From a virus, in the IMG/VR virus record IMGVR_UViG_3300031772_004865, positions 1 to 64,000 of that record: a stretch of 64,000 nt of DNA. The stretch is one strand, 5' to 3'. Under the pieces are notes generated by a model that saw only the letters and a program-made list of their open reading frames with translations, searched no databases and was not told the DNA's origin. Numbering within the stretch: the stretch's first letter is position 1; each line of letters starts with the position of its first letter. This document shows positions 1 through 8,560 of this stretch, one piece after another. Made by a program: the position numbers and the translations under genes.

Positions 1-186
1 AATAATGGCAACCCTATCCTTATAACAGATTATTGGCTTCATTCCTTTATACTTAGAAATAAGGGCATCCGTAGAAACCCCTACAATAAGGTAATTTCCT
101 AGTGCTTTAGCCTTTAGAAGCACATTTACATGCCCGTAATGCAATAAATCGTATGAACCTGCAGTATAAATTACTTTATTAATCAT
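1..186 (-). CDS. Cytidylyltransferase, TagD-like (partial, C-terminus beyond window)
   Basis: The first 62 residues of a nucleotidyltransferase of the HxGH superfamily, cut by the window edge. A GSYDLLHYGHVN segment near residue 10 gives the HxGH nucleotide-binding motif, followed by LGNYLIVGVSTD and a later YKDR, the order seen in glycerol-3-phosphate and choline-phosphate cytidylyltransferases. The family activates a phospho-alcohol with CTP to give a CDP-linked donor. It is the most distal gene of the visible operon and overlaps the end of the DUF2284-type gene by a few bases. An SDR reductase and a LicD-domain protein upstream suggest one glycan-modification pathway. The exact substrate cannot be read from this fragment. 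Confidence 0.85.
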   Translation of the reverse strand, partial: MINKVIYTAGSYDLLHYGHVNVLLKAKALGNYLIVGVSTDALISKYKGMKPIICYKDRVAII

Positions 187-667
187 AAAGAATTACTCCA
201 CATCTATAAAAAAATTTCTTCACAGGGAAATGAATGAACATCCCTAACTTATTTAATGTCTCTACCACATCTATTCCAGTCCCTTCAATAGGAATTATCC
301 TAAACTGAGGAAATTTACAAGGAACAGAACACTCTTTACATTGTTTACAACTGCCACCTCCGAGGGCGATTGAAAAATAGTGCCCTTTATTAAATAGATT
401 ATCTTTTTCTTTTAATAATACTTTATGTAATTCTAAGGAAGATGTTCTACCTATTTCTTTCCAGTTCTTAGGGTCGTCTACTACAAATTTCTCAATAAAT
501 ATCTTACCATAGGTATACTTCTTTAAAAGTTTTTTATAATATTCAAAGGTACCGATATTGGGTGGGCAGCAGCCGACTAATCCGTATCTTTTACAAGACC
601 GACAGGCTTCTACAACTTTTAAATTAAAAACTAAGTCTTTCTTTGGGTCGAAGTCTTTAGTTTGCAT
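179..667 (-). CDS. DUF2284-like cysteine-rich metal-binding protein
   Basis: A 162-residue protein with many cysteines: CRSCKRYG and a CCPPN box near residue 34, then a central GGGSCKQCKECSVPCKFP cluster. This arrangement matches the predicted metal-binding DUF2284/COG5423 family, usually thought to bind an iron-sulfur cluster or zinc; its reaction is unknown. The length agrees with the family. It follows the SDR gene by one base and overlaps the cytidylyltransferase start, so the three are probably co-transcribed. I am fairly sure of the family but cannot assign a role. Confidence 0.75.
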   Translation of the reverse strand: MQTKDFDPKKDLVFNLKVVEACRSCKRYGLVGCCPPNIGTFEYYKKLLKKYTYGKIFIEKFVVDDPKNWKEIGRTSSLELHKVLLKEKDNLFNKGHYFSIALGGGSCKQCKECSVPCKFPQFRIIPIEGTGIDVVETLNKLGMFIHFPVKKFFYRCGVILYD

Positions 668-668
668 T

Positions 669-1292
669 TTAAAGTTGCCCTCCTATAACAATTTCTGGAA
701 TAAACCGAATATTATTATACACCAAATAATAGATAGTTTCAACTACCTCTTCTTTTATAGTATCTAGTTGTCCTGGGCAAATAATAGTACTCCTAATATT
801 CTTATCCTTATATTCTGCATTAATGCACTGTGTTAAAGACCTCAAAGCAAATTTACTCATAGAGTATAAGGATTTGTTTGGTGCCCCTGTAATGGCTCTG
901 GTTGACCCTATATTGATAATATGTCCACCATTTTCTTGTTGTAGCATTTGTTTTATAACTAATTGGGTAAGTCCAAAAGCTCCACCTACATTAATATCAA
1001 AGATGGTATGGTAATCAAATTCAGTGTACTCTAAGAAAGGTTTAAGATTAACTATTCCTGCATTATTTATAAGAATATCTATTTGCCCGAATTTTTGAAT
1101 TGTTTTATCTATAAAATGTTTCCTATCCCAATAGTTAGTGATATCTCCACAGAATTGTAAATTGTTTCCGTTTTCCCAATCTCCGTTAGTACGACTAATG
1201 GTAGCGAAATTATAAAGTTCTTGAGATAGTTTATTATAAATGGCTAATCCTAATCCTTTTGTAGTACCACTAATTATTATCGTTTTAGGCAT
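669..1292 (-). CDS. Short-chain dehydrogenase/reductase (SDR)
   Basis: A 207-residue classical SDR with a Rossmann fold. Visible motifs are the N-terminal SGTTKGLG cofactor loop (8-15), NNAG (76-79), a Ser at 130, and the YxxxK pair Y143/K147 that with Ser130 forms the catalytic triad. It is slightly shorter than typical 240-250-residue members, losing C-terminal substrate-loop sequence. It is expected to reduce or oxidise a carbonyl/alcohol with NAD(P). Its position between a LicD-containing glycosyltransferase and a cytidylyltransferase suggests making or editing a sugar or alditol before CDP activation; that is inference. Confidence 0.85.
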   Translation of the reverse strand: MPKTIIISGTTKGLGLAIYNKLSQELYNFATISRTNGDWENGNNLQFCGDITNYWDRKHFIDKTIQKFGQIDILINNAGIVNLKPFLEYTEFDYHTIFDINVGGAFGLTQLVIKQMLQQENGGHIINIGSTRAITGAPNKSLYSMSKFALRSLTQCINAEYKDKNIRSTIICPGQLDTIKEEVVETIYYLVYNNIRFIPEIVIGGQL

Positions 1293-1426
1293 TTCTTATC
1301 TCCAGTAAATAGAACATACAATAATTTTTTAATCTTATTCTTAGAAAATTTACCAAATAATTCTTGTATCAATAAAATGAACATTAATACTATTCCAATG
1401 AACAATCCAATAAAAAAATTAATCAT
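1277..1426 (-). CDS. Small single-pass membrane protein
   Basis: A 49-residue reading frame whose ATG overlaps the TAA of the upstream phosphoesterase gene and whose end overlaps the SDR start. Residues 3-20 form a hydrophobic segment (INFFIGLFIGIVLMFILL) followed by a lysine-rich tail, so it is a likely one-pass membrane peptide. The overlaps on both sides argue that it is translated. I do not recognise it. Confidence 0.55.
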   Translation of the reverse strand: MINFFIGLFIGIVLMFILLIQELFGKFSKNKIKKLLYVLFTGDKKCLKR

Positions 1427-2009
1427 TCTTTTTACCTGATTTTAGCCAGTTAGAAAATGCACTAAAAATCTCATTATAATCTACAGGGAAATAAGACCAG
1501 GTCTCTACACTAAGGTCAACTATATATGATTTTTTCCCCAATTTTCTGAATTTTCCATACTTGCCATGAGTATGTCCAGTAAAATTAAAGAAAAAACTTT
1601 CTCTAGCATACTTTGGGTCATGAACTAAAAAGATATTCTTTCCTCCATAATAGATTTCTATATTTTTTATAGGAGTTTTACATCCATTGTTTTTATCATG
1701 AGAACCATCAATAAATATAATATTACCATGTAATAGAGGTCGAATAGTATCAAACTTTTTTCCTTCGGGAGCTTCGGTAGATTTTGTAAATCCCCAGTCT
1801 CCTAAGAAAAAGACAGTATCTTCTTCTTTAACTTTTGAGTTCCAATTATTAATTATAAATGAATTCATTTCTTCAGTTCGTTCTTTTTCAATAAATTTAG
1901 AAATCCAATTACCTTTTTTGTCCAAATCTCCTTCTTTTAAAAAAGGTCTGTTACAGTAACGAATTATATTAGAATGGGAAAAATGAGTATCTGAAATAAA
2001 ATAAATCAT
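1419..2009 (-). CDS. Calcineurin-like metallophosphoesterase
   Basis: A 196-residue member of the metallophosphoesterase superfamily. Metal-binding blocks appear in order: DTHFSH near residue 7, GDWGF, GSHDKN in place of the usual GNHD, HDP, and GHTHG near the C-terminus. The family cleaves phosphomonoesters or diesters using two metal ions. Compact members of this length occur in many phages with unassigned substrates. It overlaps the upstream endonuclease gene by four bases. The Asn-to-Ser change in the GNHD box is mild. Nucleotide versus protein substrate cannot be decided. Confidence 0.85.
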   Translation of the reverse strand: MIYFISDTHFSHSNIIRYCNRPFLKEGDLDKKGNWISKFIEKERTEEMNSFIINNWNSKVKEEDTVFFLGDWGFTKSTEAPEGKKFDTIRPLLHGNIIFIDGSHDKNNGCKTPIKNIEIYYGGKNIFLVHDPKYARESFFFNFTGHTHGKYGKFRKLGKKSYIVDLSVETWSYFPVDYNEIFSAFSNWLKSGKKND

Positions 2010-2635
2010 ATTATTTTTAGTAATTTTAATTTTTTCTGATTATATAATTTTATTTTAATTTTTGAATATAATTTTTTAAATAATTCGAATTTTGATTTAG
2101 CATCATCTCTCCACCAACCCTTAATCTCAATATAAATATTGCTTTCAGGTAAATAAAAATCGGGGGTATAAGTAGTCTTTCCTAAATCAAATGCTTTTGG
2201 CTCATATTGCCACTTAATTCTTCGTTTATCTAACCACTTGGCATACTTTACTTCCCAACCACTTCTCATCCAGATATTTTTATATTTTATTTGTTTTCCA
2301 CAAGGAAGTCCGATAGTTTTAAATTGATATTTTGTTGCACAAGACCTACATCTAATTGCTTCGGAATTAATTTTTCTTTTACAGTCAATACAATAATGCT
2401 GATAGAGATTTTCTCCATGTTTAAAATTAGAAGCATTTTCTCCTTTATTATATTTTCTAAAATGTTTTAAACAACTGAATTGGGCATTTCTTGAAAGTTT
2501 TTTTCCACAATAGATGCAGTATTTTCTTGGATGTTTTGTCTTAAAAATATAATTACATTTAGGACATCTAATACTTCTGAAATCTTTTAGTATTTTTTTA
2601 CAGTCAAGACACTTAGGAAGATTCTTTTTATTCAT
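2006..2635 (-). CDS. Putative homing endonuclease, PD-(D/E)XK type with zinc ribbons
   Basis: A 209-residue protein. The first 100 residues hold a series of CxxC pairs (CLDCKK, RCPKC, YCIYCGKK, YCIDCKRK, RCRSC) read as tandem zinc ribbons. The C-terminal part has WEVKYAKWLD followed by TYTPDFYLP and YIEIKG, the D...ExK core of a PD-(D/E)XK nuclease. A close paralogue lies at 34145-34825. The same kind of ribbon array is fused to HNH domains elsewhere in the window. Free-standing placement between unrelated genes fits a homing endonuclease that copies itself between phages. Confidence 0.75.
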   Translation of the reverse strand: MNKKNLPKCLDCKKILKDFRSIRCPKCNYIFKTKHPRKYCIYCGKKLSRNAQFSCLKHFRKYNKGENASNFKHGENLYQHYCIDCKRKINSEAIRCRSCATKYQFKTIGLPCGKQIKYKNIWMRSGWEVKYAKWLDKRRIKWQYEPKAFDLGKTTYTPDFYLPESNIYIEIKGWWRDDAKSKFELFKKLYSKIKIKLYNQKKLKLLKII

Positions 2636-2643
2636 TATTCCTC

Positions 2644-3252
2644 TTATTTTTTAGGATAGAGTATTTTATCAACGATTCCGTACTTTAAAGCATCTTCCGC
2701 AAAGAGCCACAATTGCCCGTTACGAATCTGAGTTAATTGCCTTTGATTTAGTTTGGTATATTTTTTCAATATTTCATTCATGTGTTTTTCTAATTTTATA
2801 ACAAAACCTGCTTGGTCTTTTATATTATTAACATTACCAGAAAGTAAATCCTGGGTAGAGTGCTGCATCCAAAATCCATTAGGAGTAATAAATCTCTTCT
2901 TTCCTACAATACTTATCATAGCAGCCATAGAACAGGCTTCTCCAGAGATAATGGTATGAACAGGAGCCTCTATAGATAGGATAGTATCTATTATAGAAAA
3001 TCCATAAGTTACCCAACCTCCAGGACTGTTTATTTCAAGAGAAATTGGTTCTGTTTTGCTTAAATAATTCATAGCTTTTAATTTGGAACATATCACATCG
3101 GCAGAAATATTACTAATTTCATCATAGAGTAAAATATAACGTTGATGATTTAAAATCCGATAATAAAATTCTTCAGACCATTTTCCTTCTTTATTATTGT
3201 ATTCTTTTTCTTGTTCTATAATTTCTTCGTCTTCGCCTTTATATCTTTTCAT
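2644..3252 (-). CDS. ClpP-like serine protease (copy 1)
   Basis: A 202-residue ClpP-fold protein. The nucleophile is Ser108 in GEACSMAAM and the catalytic His is H131 in WMQHS; the INSPGG loop is present. At the place where ClpP has the catalytic Asp (the RD of ERD), this protein has Asn178 in IRNGQLW, so the triad reads Ser-His-Asn. The start chosen has AAAGGAGGTAAC directly upstream; an in-frame ATG 54 bases earlier has no such site. A second copy lies at 6785-7339. Phage ClpP-like proteins often act in prohead maturation, but this gene is far from the structural block, so a host-directed or regulatory role is equally possible. Confidence 0.85.
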   Translation of the reverse strand: MKRYKGEDEEIIEQEKEYNNKEGKWSEEFYYRILNHQRYILLYDEISNISADVICSKLKAMNYLSKTEPISLEINSPGGWVTYGFSIIDTILSIEAPVHTIISGEACSMAAMISIVGKKRFITPNGFWMQHSTQDLLSGNVNNIKDQAGFVIKLEKHMNEILKKYTKLNQRQLTQIRNGQLWLFAEDALKYGIVDKILYPKK

Positions 3253-3262
3253 GTTACCTCCT

Positions 3263-5431
3263 TTATTTTTCTTCATACAATTTAAATACCCATTTTGCTT
3301 TTGCAAAATTATCTTTTAAAGGTGTTTTCCATGTATGATATAGAACTTCAAAAATGCTCTCAGGCTGTTGAGGAATTAACAATTCTTGATTTTTGAAGGT
3401 TATAGATTTTAAAGGAAGCACCTGGTCTTCCTTAATTTCTCCATCAATAGTATAGGTTAAATAATATTTACCATCTTCGGTCCAAGAGGTCCAAATATCT
3501 ATTTTTTGCTTTTTAGATGGAGACATAACATGTAATTGACCATTAAAGCCGAATCTTTTTGTTAATAATCCAAAAGAAGTTAATTTCTCACATATTTGGT
3601 CTAATTCTTGTAGGATTTTTTTCTTAGTATGATACTTACTTATATAAGCCAAATCGAGGTCATCATCATGAGAAATGAAATCATTATCTCTTACAATACC
3701 TAATAAAGTTCCATAGATAGGATAAAGTTGTAAATTAAATTGTTGTTTGAACAGTAGTTCCAATTCTTTTATTTCTATTACTTGTTTTATTTTATCTGAT
3801 TCCGATAATTTAGCAAAATCTAATGTACTTTTTATATTTTCTGGGTCAGTCAAATAATCCCATTCTTTTTTAGGAATTCTCCAATCTACTCCATATTGTT
3901 GTCTTAAAAACTCTTCAGGATTATTGGGTACTTTTATTTTTATATTTTTGAAATTAAATTCTTTTAATTCAAATTTTTCATATTTTAATTCATAAAGTTT
4001 CCCATAAGTATCATAACAATAAGTACAAGTATAATTTTCTTTATCATAAAATATAAAGAAATCAATTTGTATGTTTCTTTTTCTAAATCTAAATTCATAA
4101 CCCAATTCTATTTTCCCATAAGAATTTTCAAATTCAAATCCATTATCTATTAATTTTTCTATTAGTTGAGGAGAATAATCATTCACTTTTAATGCCATAT
4201 CAATATCTTCATCATGAATAATAAACTTATTTTCTCGGATAATACCTAATAAAGTTCCTGCGAAGGGAAAAACAGGGATATTTAATTCATTACAAACACT
4301 ATAAATATCTTTTAAATTTTCTAATGCATCTTCTTGATTGATAATATTGGTTATTATTTTACCGAATATTTTTTGTTCACTAAATTGAATATTGATTCTA
4401 CTTTGAAATCTAAGGTGTTCAGGAATATTTGGCTGGGTCAATAATTTTTTACACTCATTATAGGATTCTTGATACTCTCCTACATAATAAGAGCAAATAC
4501 TTTTTTCAAAAAGTAAATCATAGTCGTAAATATCCTTATTAATAAATAGTTTATCTTTGGGATAGGGAATTTCTAATCCTCTTTTTGCGAACATATATCC
4601 TTGTTGGTATTCTCCTCTACATCTACATAATCTAGCTATTCTATAAAGAGTCTCACTCCTGATTGGTCTAAATTCCCAAGCAGCAAGATACCCACTTTTA
4701 GCTAATTCTATATTCCCCAATTCTTCTTGGCAATAAGCCGAAGCATACATACTATAATATACTTCTTCCTCCCAACCCCCCATTTTTATTCTTTTTAAAT
4801 AATACTCTATTGCTTCTTCATACTTACCTGTATCTTTATAAGTTTGAGCAAGATAAAAATGATAGCGAGTACTATTGGGTTCTTCTTTTATTCCTTGTTG
4901 TAATAATTCTATATCTCTCTGAGATTTATTTTCCCTATTTTTTCCATCATCAAAACTATGCATAGTAATAGTATTTAAAGTACCTTCAGTTATTTTAGAT
5001 TTGGTATCTATATATTCATGAGTTACTCCAACATAATACCAATCTATCCTATTATTAATTAAAAGAATTTGGGCATAATCTAAACTACCATCATAATGTA
5101 AATAATAAGCATCTGTGGTAAGAATTTCTTTATTAAATTCTTTAGAAATAATAGGAAGCTCATCCGCATCAAGTAATAGTAGGTAATCTGTTTTGTTTTT
5201 AGCTATTTTCAATAATTCTGTCCGATTCCAACCAAAATTCTTCCATTCTTTAGAATAAATCTCACAATCTATTTTATTAATATTTGCAAAATTTTTAATT
5301 ATTTCAATAGTATTATCAGTACTTCCTGTATCGCAAATAATAATTTTATCTACTATACCTTTTACTGAAGAAAGACAACGTTCAATTATTTTTTCTTCAT
5401 TTTTAACAATCAGGGCTACACCTAAAGTCAT
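3263..5431 (-). CDS. Fused GT2 glycosyltransferase, TPR region and two LicD domains
   Basis: A 722-residue multidomain protein. Residues 1-160 are a family 2 glycosyltransferase (ALIVKNEE start, DTGSTDN at 35-40, LLDADE at 87-91 as the metal-binding DxD-type site). Residues about 165-345 form TPR-like helical repeats. Two LicD-type nucleotidyltransferase-fold domains follow, each with the family box GTLLGI(I/V)R then HD(E/D)D(I/L)D: 392-411 and 574-593. LicD proteins move a phospho-alcohol such as phosphocholine or ribitol phosphate from a CDP donor to a glycan. With the SDR and cytidylyltransferase downstream this suggests a surface or virion glycan pathway. The domain calls are strong; the substrate is unknown. 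Confidence 0.88.
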   Translation of the reverse strand: MTLGVALIVKNEEKIIERCLSSVKGIVDKIIICDTGSTDNTIEIIKNFANINKIDCEIYSKEWKNFGWNRTELLKIAKNKTDYLLLLDADELPIISKEFNKEILTTDAYYLHYDGSLDYAQILLINNRIDWYYVGVTHEYIDTKSKITEGTLNTITMHSFDDGKNRENKSQRDIELLQQGIKEEPNSTRYHFYLAQTYKDTGKYEEAIEYYLKRIKMGGWEEEVYYSMYASAYCQEELGNIELAKSGYLAAWEFRPIRSETLYRIARLCRCRGEYQQGYMFAKRGLEIPYPKDKLFINKDIYDYDLLFEKSICSYYVGEYQESYNECKKLLTQPNIPEHLRFQSRINIQFSEQKIFGKIITNIINQEDALENLKDIYSVCNELNIPVFPFAGTLLGIIRENKFIIHDEDIDMALKVNDYSPQLIEKLIDNGFEFENSYGKIELGYEFRFRKRNIQIDFFIFYDKENYTCTYCYDTYGKLYELKYEKFELKEFNFKNIKIKVPNNPEEFLRQQYGVDWRIPKKEWDYLTDPENIKSTLDFAKLSESDKIKQVIEIKELELLFKQQFNLQLYPIYGTLLGIVRDNDFISHDDDLDLAYISKYHTKKKILQELDQICEKLTSFGLLTKRFGFNGQLHVMSPSKKQKIDIWTSWTEDGKYYLTYTIDGEIKEDQVLPLKSITFKNQELLIPQQPESIFEVLYHTWKTPLKDNFAKAKWVFKLYEEK

Positions 5432-6609
5432 TTTATCTCCAATTTTTTAATTAAAGGTAAACAAATAAAAGATGTTCCTGCAGCAATAATTATTAATGGT
5501 TTTAATCCTATTAAAGGATAAAGCCAAGCTCCAGATAAGGTAGAAGCGGTTCCTGCTAAATTATTAATGGCACAAAGTAAGGCAAAAGAAGTAGCTTCTT
5601 TACCTGTAATAGTACTGGAAGCCATCAGAGTCATAATATTAAGAAAGACAAACATTCCTATAAAACTAAAGACGATACCATAAATTATACAAGAAACAGG
5701 AGTAAAATAAAGATAACATAAAGTAGTTACTGCTCCAACAAATACTGAATAGATTAAACATTTTCTTACATCTAGTTTCTTTCCAAATTTAAAATAAAGA
5801 ATTGACCCACCAATGCTTACAATAGAAGTGATTGCTCCTAATATCCCCATAAATGTGCCCGACCAATGAAAAGAATCTCTTTCAATAAACATTAATGGCG
5901 TACCGAATCCTGGAGCAAAATTATAAAGAAAAATAAATAAACACGCAAATAGAAATGATTTATTAGTAAATAATTTTCTATAAGACAAGATGGATGGTAT
6001 AAGAGTAGGAGGCTTTTGGGTTGATTGGGTTTCCCTTTTAGCACTACTCCTATATTTTACTATTATTCCCATGATAATCAGATAAATGGGTATTAATGCT
6101 AAATAACCTACTTTATAAGAATAATGGTCTGCTATATATCCTCCTACTAAACCTGTGATAATACCTGCGAAAGTAATAGAAGTCCATTGTATTGCTTGAA
6201 TACTACCACATTCATTGGCTTCCTTGCCTTCTACACACATAATACCATCATTGGCTACATCTCGAATAGTTGCATTAAAACTTCCTAAAGCCATTAAAAC
6301 AACAAGGATTGTTAAAGGTAAGAAACTAATTAATCCTAAATAGAAAGAAATGAGAACACTACCCAAAAGAGATAAGATTATCCAAGTTTTCTTACTTAAA
6401 TAATTATCGCAAAGAAATCCTTGAATTGGTTTTATCAACCAGGCTATTCCTGCAATGGTACTTAAATACATTATAGTAGACGGAGACAGGTGAAGTTTCT
6501 CTTTGAGATAAAAGAACAGACTTAATCCAGGAAGAGATTCAATCCCCTGTGTGAAATATACAGAAGCCGATAGTATATAAATCCAAAGAAGTTTATTATT
6601 TATCTTCAT
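5428..6609 (-). CDS. MFS transporter of the BT1 (folate/biopterin) type
   Basis: A 393-residue multi-pass membrane protein with about twelve hydrophobic segments. The N-terminus reads like the BT1 family: YFTQGIESLPGLSLFFYLKE, then WLIKPIQGFLCD, matching the family's xxQGxxxLPxLxxxYYLK and KPxxGxxSD landmarks. It is expected to sit in the host inner membrane and move a small organic solute. A start 21 bases upstream is possible, but the chosen ATG gives an overlap with the previous stop typical of this genome. Metabolite transporters are unusual in phages; the cargo cannot be read from sequence. Confidence 0.75.
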   Translation of the reverse strand: MKINNKLLWIYILSASVYFTQGIESLPGLSLFFYLKEKLHLSPSTIMYLSTIAGIAWLIKPIQGFLCDNYLSKKTWIILSLLGSVLISFYLGLISFLPLTILVVLMALGSFNATIRDVANDGIMCVEGKEANECGSIQAIQWTSITFAGIITGLVGGYIADHYSYKVGYLALIPIYLIIMGIIVKYRSSAKRETQSTQKPPTLIPSILSYRKLFTNKSFLFACLFIFLYNFAPGFGTPLMFIERDSFHWSGTFMGILGAITSIVSIGGSILYFKFGKKLDVRKCLIYSVFVGAVTTLCYLYFTPVSCIIYGIVFSFIGMFVFLNIMTLMASSTITGKEATSFALLCAINNLAGTASTLSGAWLYPLIGLKPLIIIAAGTSFICLPLIKKLEIK

Positions 6610-6784
6610 TTTTCTTTTTATTATAATCATCTATTAATTTTTTAAGATTTTCAACTAATACCTTATTAACTGTATCGTAAATTTCTGTATAAGAATAACC
6701 CGAATTCAATAATTCTTCCCAAATAAGTTCTAAATTAGGTTGAGGTTTAATTAATGCTTTTCTTAAATAATCTTTGAGGTTCAT
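6596..6784 (-). CDS. Small hypothetical helical protein
   Basis: A 62-residue charged protein with no recognised motif, predicted mostly helical and ending in a lysine-rich tail. It starts immediately after the ClpP copy 2 gene, and its end overlaps the transporter start. There is no signal peptide or membrane segment. Confidence 0.55.
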   Translation of the reverse strand: MNLKDYLRKALIKPQPNLELIWEELLNSGYSYTEIYDTVNKVLVENLKKLIDDYNKKKNEDK

Positions 6785-7339
6785 TTAAATTATCTTATCT
6801 ATTATTCCTTTTTCTAAACATTCTTCTGGATTTAACCATAGTTCCCCATTACGCAAGGTTTCTAAATCCCTATCTGTTAATTTAGTATATTTTTTTAAAT
6901 GGTCTTCTATCATTTTCCAACATTTCTTAATGAACTCTGCTCTATATTCTACTTTACCAGAATAATCCCCCCAAATTCCTCCAGCCATATCGTGCCCCAT
7001 CCAAAAAGAATTTTTACTCATTAATCTAGTTTTTCCTACAATAGAAATTAATCCTGCCATAGAACATACATCCCCTATTACTACGGTTATTACTGGACTT
7101 TTTAAAAGTTTAATTACATTAATTAAAGAAAATCCGTCTTCAACACTTCCTCCAGGACTAGTAAGATACAAATAAATAGGTTTGTGATTTAGTAAGTCCA
7201 AAGCAAACAATCCCTTAACCAGTTTTTCTATATTTTCTGGTTCTACTTCATCATATAGAAATAATTTTCTGTTTTTTAATAATAAATCTCCTACTTTTAT
7301 TTCAGCAGGTGTTTTTCTTTTTTTAGTTTTCTTTTTCAT
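6785..7339 (-). CDS. ClpP-like serine protease (copy 2)
   Basis: A 184-residue ClpP-fold protein related to copy 1. Ser93 lies in GDVCSMAGL, His116 in WMGHD, with a TSPGGS loop; the residue at the catalytic-Asp position is again Asn (N164 in LRNGELW). The start was chosen because AGGAGGGGATA precedes this ATG; an in-frame ATG 42 bases upstream lacks a ribosome site. Its first base overlaps the stop of the M50 protease gene (TAATG), so the two are translationally coupled. Two divergent ClpP-like subunits could form a mixed ring. Whether the Ser-His-Asn site is active is an open question. Confidence 0.87.
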   Translation of the reverse strand: MKKKTKKRKTPAEIKVGDLLLKNRKLFLYDEVEPENIEKLVKGLFALDLLNHKPIYLYLTSPGGSVEDGFSLINVIKLLKSPVITVVIGDVCSMAGLISIVGKTRLMSKNSFWMGHDMAGGIWGDYSGKVEYRAEFIKKCWKMIEDHLKKYTKLTDRDLETLRNGELWLNPEECLEKGIIDKII

Positions 7340-7917
7340 TATCCCCTCCTTAAAATTAAATGAATTAATAATGGTATACATAATATGTTTAGTACCATAA
7401 GAATTTTAAAACTTATTGCACATGCTTTAGAAAAAATCTCCAATCCTTTCTTATCTCCCCAAATTTTAATAAAAAGAGGTAAATAAACCACATATCCCCC
7501 ATCAAGACAGGGGGCAAGAGGAAGTGCATTTCCAATTCCTAAAATTAAAGAAAGATAACCAAAATACCACAAATAATAGTTAAACAATAATTTTCCTAAT
7601 AACATCACAATAGTTCCTATAAGTACATTAGTAGTTACTCCTGCCATAGCAATAAGAAATTTTTTACCATAAGGTAAATTAATAAAGTCATCTTTTTCAT
7701 TTGATGTATCGGTTTCTCCTTTTAATTTACAGTATCCTCCTAATAATAATGGACTGATATTATATCGAGTTTCTTTCCATTCAAAACTATAAATGGGTTT
7801 TCCGAAACCAATACTAAATACTAAAACAGGGCATCCTACTGATTTAGCGACAATTAAATGGGCTAATTCGTGGACTAATATGCAAAAGAAAAGACTTACT
7901 AAAAATAATATTATCAT
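7339..7917 (-). CDS. M50 site-2-type intramembrane metalloprotease
   Basis: A 192-residue membrane protein with the zinc-binding HELAH motif (16-20) inside the first membrane segment and a later NALPLAPCLDGG segment carrying the LDG third-ligand motif. This matches the minimal core of M50 proteases such as RseP and SpoIVFB, without PDZ domain. These enzymes cleave membrane-spanning substrates, often anti-sigma factors. It sits between peptide deformylase (4-base overlap) and ClpP copy 2 (TAATG overlap). A phage-encoded site-2 protease is uncommon; interference with host envelope-stress signalling is possible but is inference. Confidence 0.87.
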   Translation of the reverse strand: MIILFLVSLFFCILVHELAHLIVAKSVGCPVLVFSIGFGKPIYSFEWKETRYNISPLLLGGYCKLKGETDTSNEKDDFINLPYGKKFLIAMAGVTTNVLIGTIVMLLGKLLFNYYLWYFGYLSLILGIGNALPLAPCLDGGYVVYLPLFIKIWGDKKGLEIFSKACAISFKILMVLNILCIPLLIHLILRRG

Positions 7918-8537
7918 TTAGTCCTCCATTTACGGTCAAATATGGTTTTTCCGATAGTATGGTCATATTCGTGCAAAATCACAAAAGATTCTAGGTCTTG
8001 CATTAATCCTGTATTTTCCTTTAAATTTTCATCTAAATAATAAACAGTACAATAAATATATCTTAAAGTATCCACATAAATTCCAGGGAAACTAATACAT
8101 CCCTCATCTTTTACTTTTATAGGATTTGATTTTTCTATTATTTTTGCATTGATAATAATCATTTCATTATATTCTAATTTATCTTTATTCATTTTAGGGA
8201 TTTTAATGTAACTTATTTTTTTCTGAATTCCAATTTGGTTTCCACTAATTCCCAATCCACCATGAGATTCTAAGGTATCTTTTAATTTTTGTATGATTTC
8301 GATTATATTATCTTCTTTAGTTACTTCCAAACAAGGTTTTCTTAGTTGATTAATGTCGGTAATAATAGGTAATTTTTGCGACACTTCTTTTATAAAAATT
8401 GGTTTATAATTTTTTTCTTGCATCTTTTTTAAGGATTCTCTTTCTGATTTTGTTAAGTAACCATTTTCTTGTCTAACTTTTTGTTCAGCAAGATAAATAT
8501 CAAATTCTGATTGGTCTTTAAAAGTTTGTTTCATCAT
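7914..8537 (-). CDS. def: Peptide deformylase
   Basis: A 207-residue peptide deformylase with the three family motifs in order: GGLGISGNQIG (93-103, motif 1), EGCIS (145-149, motif 2 with the metal-binding Cys) and HEYDH (189-193, motif 3 with the two His ligands and catalytic Glu). The enzyme removes the N-terminal formyl group from nascent proteins using an Fe or Zn ion. An N-terminal extension of about 50 charged residues is longer than in bacterial enzymes. Phage deformylases are known, mostly in cyanophages and large phages. Here it is coupled to three protease genes. Confidence 0.92.
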   Translation of the reverse strand: MMKQTFKDQSEFDIYLAEQKVRQENGYLTKSERESLKKMQEKNYKPIFIKEVSQKLPIITDINQLRKPCLEVTKEDNIIEIIQKLKDTLESHGGLGISGNQIGIQKKISYIKIPKMNKDKLEYNEMIIINAKIIEKSNPIKVKDEGCISFPGIYVDTLRYIYCTVYYLDENLKENTGLMQDLESFVILHEYDHTIGKTIFDRKWRTK

Positions 8538-8560
8538 AATAAATCTCCTTTATTAATTTT

